64,000 nt of DNA from Planctomycetota bacterium (GTDB taxonomy: Bacteria > Planctomycetota > Phycisphaerae > UBA1845 > UTPLA1), in NCBI GenBank assembly GCA_015654675.1, contig JAATGM010000018.1, forward strand, positions 1-64,000, read 5' to 3'. Both the position numbers and the translations under genes were made by a program. Below are positions 32,270 to 39,457 of the stretch, one piece after another (position 1 is the first letter of the stretch; each line of letters opens with the position of its first letter). The notes under the pieces were generated by a model. The model was not told where the DNA came from. It made no database searches and saw nothing but the letters and a program-made list of their open reading frames with translations.

Positions 32270-34168
32270 ATGCAGGCGACGAAGAGCAACGGATCGTGGC
32301 CGACGGAAGCGATTGTCGACACGGTTCGGCGTTATTGGGGATTTGATCAGCTTCGGCCATTGCAGGAAGCAGCGATTCGGGCGGGGCTTGAGCAGCGCGA
32401 TTCACTGGTGGTGCTGCCGACGGGCGGGGGCAAGTCGCTGTGCTACCAGGTGCCGCCGGTGCTGGCCGAGCGGGTCGATGTTGTTGTCTCGCCGCTAATC
32501 TCGCTGATGAAGGATCAGGTGGACGGCCTGCAGGAGTGCGGCTATCCGGCGGCGGCGCTGCACAGTGGGATGTCGCCCGCGGCGGCGGCCGACACGATGC
32601 GCGGGATCGGTGAGGGGAATTATCGACTGATCTTCGTCGCGCCCGAGCGGCTGCTGACGCCGGGGTTTTTACAGATTGTCGATCGGCTGGATGTGCGGGC
32701 CTTTGCGATCGACGAAGCGCATTGCATCAGCCACTGGGGGCATGACTTTCGGCCTGAGTATCGGCAGATGGCGCGGCTGAAGAGCCGGTTTCCGCGAGCG
32801 AGTGTGCATGCTTATACCGCGACGGCGACGCGGAGAGTGCAGCAGGACATCGTGGAGCAGCTTTCGCTGGTTGAGCCGGCCGTGCTGGTGGGCGGGTTTG
32901 ATCGGCCGAACTTGGTGTATCGAATCATTCCGCGGGAGGACGTACGGGCGCAGGTGTTGGAGGCGGTTCGGCGGCATGCGGGGCAGGCGACGATTGTTTA
33001 TTGCATCAGCCGGCGCGATACGGAGTCGATGGCGGATTATCTCAGCGAGCGCGGCGTGCGGGCCAAGCACTATCACGCCGGGCTGACGCCGGATCAGCGG
33101 CGGCGGACGCAGGATGCGTTTGCGGGCGAGCGGATCGATGTTGTGGTGGCGACGGTGGCGTTCGGGATGGGGATTGATCGCAGCGATGTGCGGTGCGTGA
33201 TTCACGCGGGAATGCCGAAGTCGATTGAGCACTATCAGCAGGAGACGGGGCGGGCCGGTCGCGACGGGTTGGAGGCGGAGTGCGTCTTGTTCTACTCAGC
33301 GGCCGACGCGATGAAGTGGGAGATGCTGATCGAGCGGAGCTCGGATGAGGCGATGGCGGACGGGAGCGTCGCGGCGGCGATGAAGGAGCTGCTGTCGCAC
33401 ATGCGGCGGTATTGCTCGACGGTGACGTGCCGGCATAAGCAACTGGTGGAGTACTTTGGGCAGAGCTATGAGCGCGAGCGGTGCGAGGCTTGCGATGTGT
33501 GCCTCGGGGATACGGAGGGAGTTGAGGACGCGACGGTGACCGCGCAGAAGATCTTGTCTTGCGTGGCGCGGGTGGGGGAGCGGTTTGGGGTGGGGCACGT
33601 GGTGGATGTGTTGCTTGGGGCAGAGACGGAGCGGATTCTGGCTTGCCGGCACACGGAGTTGAGCACACACGGATTGCTGAGGGAGACGCCGAAGAAGACG
33701 TTGACGGGAATGGTCTATCAATTGGTGGATCAGGGCTTGCTGGAGCGGAGTGCGGATGAGTATCCGGTGCTGCGGCTGAATGCCGAGTCGTGGAAGGTGA
33801 TGCGCGGGCAGCGGACCGTGCAGCTCATGCGGGCGAAGAAGGAGGGGGTGAAGAAGTCGAAGGCCGACGCGACGTCGTGGGACGGGGTGGATCGCGGGCT
33901 GTTTGAGGCACTGCGGGCGGAGCGGCGGCGGATCGCCGAGGAGCGGGGCGTGCCGGCGTTTGTGGTGTTTGGTGATGCGACGCTGCGCGACTTGGCGCGG
34001 ATGCGGCCTAGCTCGCTGGAGGCGATGCGCGGGGTGCATGGGATCGGGGAGCGCAAGCTGGGCGAGTGGGGCGAGGTGTTTCTGGCGATTGTGCTGGAGT
34101 ACTGCGCGAAGTACGGAGTCGGCCTCGATGCGGCGGAGGGTCGCGTGCGGCGGGGGCGGAAGCGGTGA
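32270..34168 (+). CDS. recQ: ATP-dependent DNA helicase RecQ
   Basis: 632 residues. Superfamily 2 motifs: FDQLRPLQEAAI, Walker A PTGGGKSLCYQ, DEAHCISHWGHDFRPEYRQ (motif II plus the RecQ aromatic loop), TATATRRVQQDI, and QETGRAGRDG. The zinc-binding segment has CxxxK...CEACDVC, followed by a winged-helix RQC and a C-terminal HRDC domain (RRIAEERGVPAFVVFGDATL). It unwinds DNA in recombination and replication repair. The last codons overlap the next gene as GTGA. Confidence 0.95.
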   Translation: MQATKSNGSWPTEAIVDTVRRYWGFDQLRPLQEAAIRAGLEQRDSLVVLPTGGGKSLCYQVPPVLAERVDVVVSPLISLMKDQVDGLQECGYPAAALHSGMSPAAAADTMRGIGEGNYRLIFVAPERLLTPGFLQIVDRLDVRAFAIDEAHCISHWGHDFRPEYRQMARLKSRFPRASVHAYTATATRRVQQDIVEQLSLVEPAVLVGGFDRPNLVYRIIPREDVRAQVLEAVRRHAGQATIVYCISRRDTESMADYLSERGVRAKHYHAGLTPDQRRRTQDAFAGERIDVVVATVAFGMGIDRSDVRCVIHAGMPKSIEHYQQETGRAGRDGLEAECVLFYSAADAMKWEMLIERSSDEAMADGSVAAAMKELLSHMRRYCSTVTCRHKQLVEYFGQSYERERCEACDVCLGDTEGVEDATVTAQKILSCVARVGERFGVGHVVDVLLGAETERILACRHTELSTHGLLRETPKKTLTGMVYQLVDQGLLERSADEYPVLRLNAESWKVMRGQRTVQLMRAKKEGVKKSKADATSWDGVDRGLFEALRAERRRIAEERGVPAFVVFGDATLRDLARMRPSSLEAMRGVHGIGERKLGEWGEVFLAIVLEYCAKYGVGLDAAEGRVRRGRKR

Positions 34169-35040
34169 GCGCGACACCGACAACAGTGCGGGCATGGTAT
34201 CGGAGGCGGGTGGTGATCTATGCGGCGCTGCTGCTGGCCGGGTATGTGGCGTGGCTGGTGCTCATTTATGTAATGCAGGATCGGATGCTGTTTCCGGGGC
34301 ATTATTCGATGCGCCGGCCGGGGGCGACGACTGTTCCGGCCGGCTTTGAACGGGTGTGGCTGGCGCTGGGGGATGAGTCGCGGGTTGAGGCGTGGTTTCT
34401 GCCGGGGACGGGGCGGTCGGCGGCGCGGCCGGGGGCGGCGGTGATCTTCACGCATGGAAATGCGGAGACGATTGAGGACTGGGTGGCGGGGGCGAAGACG
34501 TATGGGTTTCTGGGAGTGTCGGTTTTGCTGGTCGAGTATCCGGGGTATGGCGGGTCGGGTGGGGCGCCTTCGGAGCGGAGCATTACCGAGGCGATGAACC
34601 GGGCGTATGAGTGGCTGGCGGCGCGGGCGGAAGTGGATGGGGCGAAGATTGTTTTCCATGGCCGGTCGATCGGGGGTGGGGCGGCGGCGGCGCTGGCGCG
34701 GACGCATGCGCCGGCGGCGCTGATCACCGAGTCGACGCCGATGAGCGTGGCGTGGTTTGCGCGGGGGTATGGGGCGCCGGGGTTTTTGTGTCGTAATCCG
34801 TTTCGGACGGATGAGGTGATGGCGGGCCTGACCTGTCCGATTTTGATTTTCCACGGGACGACGGATGGGATCGTGCCGGTGGAGCATGCGCGCGAACTGC
34901 ATCGGATTGCGCCACAGTCGGAGCTGATTGAGATGGCGGCGGGGCACAATGATCTGCCGAGCGACGAAGATGCGTACTGGGCGGCGATCGGGGCGTTTTT
35001 GATGAAGAACGGGATCGTGCCGCAGCAGGGGAAGCGATGA
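34165..35040 (+). CDS. Membrane-anchored alpha/beta hydrolase
   Basis: 291 residues from the GTG at 34165 that overlaps the recQ stop. An N-terminal membrane anchor (VIYAALLLAGYVAWLVLIYV) precedes MLFPGHYS, THGNAETIEDW, VEYPGYGGSGG and the elbow FHGRSIGGGAAAAL; the charge-relay Asp is in FHGTTDGIVPVEHA and the His in AGHNDLP. It resembles ABHD/BEM46-type serine hydrolases. It overlaps purN by four bases. Confidence 0.82.
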   Translation: MSATPTTVRAWYRRRVVIYAALLLAGYVAWLVLIYVMQDRMLFPGHYSMRRPGATTVPAGFERVWLALGDESRVEAWFLPGTGRSAARPGAAVIFTHGNAETIEDWVAGAKTYGFLGVSVLLVEYPGYGGSGGAPSERSITEAMNRAYEWLAARAEVDGAKIVFHGRSIGGGAAAALARTHAPAALITESTPMSVAWFARGYGAPGFLCRNPFRTDEVMAGLTCPILIFHGTTDGIVPVEHARELHRIAPQSELIEMAAGHNDLPSDEDAYWAAIGAFLMKNGIVPQQGKR

Positions 35041-35648
35041 CGGCGGGGGCGAAGGTGTTGCGGCTGGGGGTGCTCGTTTCGGGCGAGGGGACGACGCTGC
35101 AGGCGCTGATCGATCGGATTGGGGATGGGCGGATTGCGGACGCGAAGATCGCGGTGGTGATTTCGTCGCGGGCGGAGGCGGGGGCGATCAGGCGGGCGGA
35201 GCGGGCGAAGATTCCGGTGGTGGTGATGCGGGTGCGGGCATATCCGAACACGGCGGCGTTCAGCGCGGCGATCGCGGCGGCGCTGGAGCAGTTTCGCGTG
35301 GGGCTGGCGGTGCAGGCGGGGTGGCTGTGCTTCTGGAAGCTGCCGCCGCGCTGGCTGGGGCGGGTGATCAATACGCATCCTTCGCTGCTGCCGGAGTTTG
35401 GCGGGAAGGGGATGTATGGGCGGCACGTGCATGAGGCCGTCTTGAAGGCGGGGCGGCGGGAGAGCGGGGCGACGGTGCACTGGGTGGATAATGAGTATGA
35501 CAAGGGAGAGGTGATTGTGCAGGAACGCTGCCCGGTCTTGCCGGGGGATACGGCGGAGATGCTGGCGGAGCGGGTGCAGGGGGTGGAGCGGGAGCTTCTG
35601 GTGCGGGGGATTGAGACTGCGAGAAGTCGGTTGGTGGGCGGGAATTGA
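35037..35648 (+). CDS. purN: Phosphoribosylglycinamide formyltransferase
   Basis: 203 residues. RLGVLVSGEGTTLQALID matches the GAR-binding N-terminus. NTHPSLLPEFGGKGMYGRHV supplies the catalytic Asn-x-His, and SGATVHWVDNEYDKGEVIVQ supplies the catalytic Asp. It transfers the formyl group from 10-formyl-THF to GAR in purine synthesis. It ends the recQ-hydrolase-purN operon, all joined by four-base overlaps. Confidence 0.92.
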   Translation: MTAGAKVLRLGVLVSGEGTTLQALIDRIGDGRIADAKIAVVISSRAEAGAIRRAERAKIPVVVMRVRAYPNTAAFSAAIAAALEQFRVGLAVQAGWLCFWKLPPRWLGRVINTHPSLLPEFGGKGMYGRHVHEAVLKAGRRESGATVHWVDNEYDKGEVIVQERCPVLPGDTAEMLAERVQGVERELLVRGIETARSRLVGGN

Positions 35649-35649
35649 A

Positions 35650-36045
35650 AAAATGGGCAATGGACAATGGAAAACTGGGGATGAGACGGCGAGTCCTGGG
35701 TCTTGAGACCTGAGTCCTGGGAGTTGAGACGCGGGTGAGACGACTCGGTGAGATTCGTGAGATTTCGTGAGACGGACGAGTCCTGAGTCTTGAGACCTGA
35801 GTCCAGGGCGATGAGACGAGGGTGAGACGGTCGCCGAGGCGAACTTCGGACATGGGTCGTCTGGATGAGATTTGTGAGATTTCGTGAGATGAGCGTGTTT
35901 TTGGGGTGAAAACGGGGGTTGTTGCGTGAGATTCGTGAGATTTGGGGCGGTCCGGATATTCTGATTTTGTTTGGGGCGGGGGAACGTGCGATGAGATTGG
36001 TGAGACGGCTCAGTGAGATTTTTGAGACGAGTTGCAAGTTGATCA
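35650..36045 (+). repeat. Composite short-unit repeat locus, copy B
   Basis: CAATGGA-type unit at 35659-35670. 7-nt-period runs of GAGTCCT/GGGTCTT/GAGACCT at 35691-35729 and 35778-35819. 9-nt GTGAGATTC/GTGAGATTT runs near 35749-35769 and 35929-35942, the latter joined to TTTGGGGCGGTCCGGA as in copies A and C. TCGCCgaGGCGA occurs near 35830. The gap 35649-36376 otherwise holds only the end block. Confidence 0.72.
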
Positions 36046-36140
36046 TCTCCTGCGGGATGCGCGCTGGCCCGGGCGCGCACTGATCAAATTTCGCGTGCGC
36101 GGGGAGTGGGCGGGTCCCTTTGAGTCGGGTTATTGCGCAC

Positions 36141-36245
36141 TTTGAGCCCGGATTGCCCTCCTCATTCCGATTCGGGGCAGTGTTCGGATAGTGTTTAGTA
36201 TCTCGAAATCATAGAATCAAGAGCCGTTGCGAATTTATTTCAGGC
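36141..36245 (+). repeat. Conserved end block of composite repeat, copy B
   Basis: TTTGAGCCCGGATTGCCCTC, then TGTTCGGATAGTGTTTAG and TTTATTTCAGGC, corresponding to the blocks at 6305-6405 and 44825-44915. The inner part has diverged (CATTCCGATTCGGGGCA instead of the CTCTTTTCATGGGAG hairpin). Confidence 0.6.
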
Positions 36246-36376
36246 ATTGGGTTTCCCGGGTCATCGTTGGGGGAATGGCGGAAATCGCTGGAGGTGCGAA
36301 TTCGACCCTCACCCCGGCCCGCTCCCTATCCAGAGAGCGGGGGCATATTCGAAAGGAGGGGACGCGTGGGGCGCGG

Positions 36377-36652
36377 TCAGTTGGGGGAGTTGGGGCGGCC
36401 GGTGTTTTGATCGATGACGCGGCCGAGAGAGTCGGTGATGAATGAGAGGGCGACTTTGAAAGTGGAGTTTTCGATTTCGAAGTCGGTGGTGCAGTGGTCG
36501 CATTGGAAACTGTAGAAGAGGTCCGTGGAGTCGGAGATGTTGATGGTGCCCTGGCATTCGCATGGGCGGGAGCAGCGGGGGCAGGGGAGGGGGCGGGCAT
36601 GGGGGCACGTCTTAGTTTCATCGGAGACGAATGGCGAACCGACGTGCGGTTC
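36377..36652 (-). pseudogene. Zinc-ribbon protein frame without a start codon
   Basis: A minus-strand frame from the stop at 36377 back to about 36652 reads a Cys-rich protein: TCPHARPLPCPRCSRPCECQ, then DLFYSFQCDHCTTDFEIENS and FITDSLGRVIDQNTGRPNSP. CxxC pairs (CPRC, CDHC) and G/C-rich third codon positions show it is or was coding. No ATG, GTG or TTG occurs in frame before an upstream TGA; an ATG at 36621 is in another frame. A small indel near the 5' end, or an unusual start, would explain this. Confidence 0.55.
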
Positions 36653-36687
36653 TCAAGCCGGGTCCAAGCGACTTTACACACGGCACG

Positions 36688-37734
36688 CTATCGATTGTCT
36701 CGGGCATCCGGCGCACTCGACGGGCCGTGACGCAATGCGTGACGAGGATCGAATTCGTCCTTTGCGAGTTGTTCGTCAAGGAGGAGCCGTAGCTGCCCAG
36801 CTTTCACGGCCTTGGCGAAGGGTATGCGTACCGCCGGTCCCCTTGGGTTGGGGCCTTCGATTGGGATTGTCGCTTGGGCACTCACAATTCCGACCAGTTT
36901 GCGGCCTTCGATGACGGGACCTCCGCTATTCCCCGGATAAATGCTCATGTCGGACCAAAAAAATGGCAGGGACGAATGAAGCATCGCGATTTTGCCAAAG
37001 GCGAAGACAGGCAATGAAACTGCTGCCGACGCCCAGTGCGCCTCCTTTCGGGAAAGCGGACGGGTTTCAAGGATGGCGGTTGCATTCGGAAATCCGACCG
37101 TAAAGACCTCTGCGCCCTCAGCAGACGGGCCTTCGTTGAATTCGTCCGATGGAATTGCCTGATAGCCCCGACTTTCGAGGTCCTGTGAGAATCGAAGCTC
37201 AGTGCCCTCGAGGGAAATGATGGCGAGGTCAGTTTCGGGATCGGAAAACGTATAGCGAATGTAGCCTCCGGCTCCGACGTTCATCAGATACTCGGGACGT
37301 CCGTCCATTGACGCGTTTGCAGTCTCGTCCAGCCCGGGTACGCGGAAGATAATTGAAAAGATCCTCTTGTTTATCCCTTCGACGATCTCGGGATCGATAT
37401 CGTCGGGCGCCGACGGCGGCGCTCCCCAACGGCCCTCAAGCTGATCTTTGATTTCCCTTTCGGCGGAGAGATCGTCGTGCAGTAGATGCCTCGCGGTCAC
37501 GAGATACCGCCGATCGTGGTGGCGGACGAAAACGGCGGTGCCACGGAACCGAACGTCTCGGCTATGTTGAACGAAGCGCTCGGAAATCTCCTCAAGGGAC
37601 ATTTTACCAAGTTCATATTGCTCCCGATCGGCATCCGATTGCTTGATCCGGTCCCACATGCCAACGCTATCGGTTGCGCACTCGAGGTGAATCACGGCTC
37701 GTTTCCAAGTTTCCAGTATCTGCCTATCGTACAT
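36688..37734 (-). CDS. Trypsin-like serine protease, cytoplasmic type
   Basis: About 348 residues from the ATG at 37734 (a TTG at 37776 and an ATG at 37764 are alternatives). The triad is visible: His in LVTARHLLHD, Asp in DPETDLAIISLE, Ser in YPGNSGGPVIEG, with GGYIRYTF and EVFTVGFPNA between. No signal peptide is evident, unlike DegP, and no PDZ domain follows. Such stand-alone trypsin-like domains are frequent in bacterial conflict systems. It seems less GC-rich than neighbouring genes. Confidence 0.75.
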   Translation of the reverse strand: MYDRQILETWKRAVIHLECATDSVGMWDRIKQSDADREQYELGKMSLEEISERFVQHSRDVRFRGTAVFVRHHDRRYLVTARHLLHDDLSAEREIKDQLEGRWGAPPSAPDDIDPEIVEGINKRIFSIIFRVPGLDETANASMDGRPEYLMNVGAGGYIRYTFSDPETDLAIISLEGTELRFSQDLESRGYQAIPSDEFNEGPSAEGAEVFTVGFPNATAILETRPLSRKEAHWASAAVSLPVFAFGKIAMLHSSLPFFWSDMSIYPGNSGGPVIEGRKLVGIVSAQATIPIEGPNPRGPAVRIPFAKAVKAGQLRLLLDEQLAKDEFDPRHALRHGPSSAPDARDNR

Positions 37735-37744
37735 AAGCCATCTT

Positions 37745-37975
37745 TCAGTTCGGGGCGATGCCATCTCGCGTTTCAAGCGTCTTTGGGTTGCCGTAGGACT
37801 TCGGCAGGCCGGGGGCGATCACATCTGCGTTGCGGTCGATGCGGTCAGCTATCTGGCGGTTGAGCGCCCGGAGTTGAGTTAGCAAGTGCCAATTGGGGTT
37901 GAAGCTGTAGGCGGCGAGGGCGGCGTAGTAGTCTTTGACGGGTTTGGCGGTGGGCTTCAGGGCGAGGTTGGGCAT
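37745..37975 (-). CDS. Small hypothetical protein, possible remnant of a type ISP restriction enzyme
   Basis: 76 residues starting MPNLALKPTAKPVKDYYAAL. The N-terminal 20-25 residues remind me of the start of type ISP restriction-modification enzymes (VKxYYxALxxY), but the sequence then switches to LLTQLRALNRQIADRIDRNA and ends soon after. It may be a deletion remnant or an independent small gene. It ends 10 bases before the preferred start of the protease, so it could be its upstream operon partner. Confidence 0.4.
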   Translation of the reverse strand: MPNLALKPTAKPVKDYYAALAAYSFNPNWHLLTQLRALNRQIADRIDRNADVIAPGLPKSYGNPKTLETRDGIAPN

Positions 37976-38046
37976 TCGGGGGTGCGCTCCGAGATTCCAG
38001 AATGGGAAGATACAGGAATTGGGGCGGGGGGTGGAAGGGCGTTATC

Positions 38047-38310
38047 GTCGTTCGCCCTCCGGGCGAATAGAAGAAGGGTGGGGAGGGGCGGCTTCCAGGG
38101 GTTGAAACCCTCGCCACGGCGAGTCATCGCTCCGCCTCGGGACGGCGGATCTCGACCTGGCAACAGTCGTTCGCCCTCCGGGCGAGCTCAGGACTGCGCG
38201 GGCTGAGGATTCGGGCCCTTCGACCCTTCGATGGGCTTTGGACTGCGCCCTTCGACACGGTTCGACATGCTTACCGACCGCTCAGGACTGCGCAAACTCA
38301 GGACTGCGGG
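38047..38310. repeat. Palindrome pair and CTCAGGACTGCG repeats
   Basis: GTCGTTCGCCCTCCGGGCGA occurs at 38047-38066 and 38166-38185, each with a TCGCCC/GGGCGA hairpin. CTCAGGACTGCG occurs at 38187, 38282 and 38296, next to CCCTTCGAC repeats. The latter resemble intergenic CTTCGAC..CTCAGGACTG elements seen in many GC-rich genomes. The gap 37976-38312 contains no gene. Confidence 0.6.
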
Positions 38311-38312
38311 GC

Positions 38313-39335
38313 TTAGGGGCAATTCGGATTGGGGTCGTTGATTCCGAGCAGCTTGGCCGCGAAAGTGGGGACGTCACCGGGCGAGATCGTCCCGCTTTCG
38401 TCGAAGTCCACGCAGCCGCACTCGCCGGCGAACTGGCCGGCCCGAATACATGCGGTGAATTGGTGGATGTCGCGGCCGTCGACGCGGTTGTCGTGGTTGA
38501 AGTCGCCGGGGCAGAACCATGCATTGCAGGAGGCGAACGGGAAGACGGCGAGGTTGATTGACCTGCTGAAGTAGATCGTTGTTGTCGTTTTAGTCGCTAG
38601 TTGCACTTCATCTCGGTATGCCCAGGCGAGATCGCCGGAGTCGGTTTGCCACGCGGTGAACACCGTGACCTGGCTGTCATTCAGGGAATCGAGCAACGGA
38701 TGATTTTCAGAGTGACCTCGGGTCACCATCATTTGTGGGGGAAAGCTGAACGTGAAGTCTTCGATGTGATCGGAACCGTCGCTGAGACGACTGGATGTGG
38801 TGTCGATGCCTGAGCCCTGCAGCTCGAAATTGTCGTTGCCGGGCGTGCCGGCGACGTCCATGTCGACGTATGAGAAAACAGTCAGCGCGAGCGGGCCGGG
38901 TGATGTGTTGGTGATAGCCAGATTCTGTGAGAGGCGGACTCCGCCTGGCAGCGGGTGGGGGAAGATGCTGGTGGTCAGCGTTGCAGAGAACTGGGCAGTT
39001 GGATTCCCGAGCGAATGCCAGACGAGGGTTGACTGGCTGCCTGAGTAATTTTCCTCGTCGGGTGGCGGGAACGGGATTTCCTGCATACCAGTGATCGCAC
39101 CACTTTCAACGCGATACCACCACCAGATTTGATGCGCGTGGTCTGGCAGGCCGTTCGATGCGCGGAAGTCGGCATTGCCCTCTGTTGCGCTGGTGGCCAG
39201 GTCGTGCCACACGAAGGAAGCTTCGCTGGAGGTGACCGTTCCGTCGCCGAAGGCGGGCGAGAAATTGGTCACGATGAGCGACGTCGAGATCGCGACGATT
39301 TGGAGTGTCGAGGTGAGTGACTGTTTTGGGAGCAT
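38313..39335 (-). CDS. Exported protein with dockerin-type C-terminus
   Basis: 340 residues. A signal peptide (LQIVAISTSLIVTNFSPAFG) is followed by a beta-rich domain of unknown type (about 30-275). The C-terminus has two calcium-loop repeats, CPGDFNHDNRVDGRDIHQFT and CVDFDESGTISPGDVPTFAA, the duplicated EF-hand layout of dockerin modules common in Phycisphaerae secreted proteins. The beta-domain may be a surface or sensor component; no family recognised. Confidence 0.78.
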   Translation of the reverse strand: MLPKQSLTSTLQIVAISTSLIVTNFSPAFGDGTVTSSEASFVWHDLATSATEGNADFRASNGLPDHAHQIWWWYRVESGAITGMQEIPFPPPDEENYSGSQSTLVWHSLGNPTAQFSATLTTSIFPHPLPGGVRLSQNLAITNTSPGPLALTVFSYVDMDVAGTPGNDNFELQGSGIDTTSSRLSDGSDHIEDFTFSFPPQMMVTRGHSENHPLLDSLNDSQVTVFTAWQTDSGDLAWAYRDEVQLATKTTTTIYFSRSINLAVFPFASCNAWFCPGDFNHDNRVDGRDIHQFTACIRAGQFAGECGCVDFDESGTISPGDVPTFAAKLLGINDPNPNCP

Positions 39336-39390
39336 GCTAGTTTCATTGTATCCGGTCTACAAGCGTCCAAGGTGATGTTTCAGTCTGATG

Positions 39391-39428
39391 AAAAAGAAAC
39401 GGAGACCGCTGGGCGCGGTCTCCGTTTT
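39391..39428 (-). terminator. Terminator of the large metalloprotease gene
   Basis: AAACGGAGACCGC (39397-39409) pairs with GCGGTCTCCGTTT (39415-39427) over a TGGGC loop. On the minus strand the stem is followed by a TTTCTTTTTC tract. Confidence 0.9.
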
Positions 39429-39457
39429 GGGCGATGGGAGTGACGGGATCGTTTTGA

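Noticed and set aside
34066-34164. Longer N-terminus for the alpha/beta hydrolase
   Set aside because: It would lie inside recQ and read as low-complexity sequence; the GTG at 34165 overlaps the recQ stop and is followed by a membrane anchor.
36235-36681. 148-codon minus-strand frame over the zinc-ribbon region
   Set aside because: It is Pro/Ser/Thr-rich and shadows the Cys-rich frame, which has recognisable CxxC pairs.
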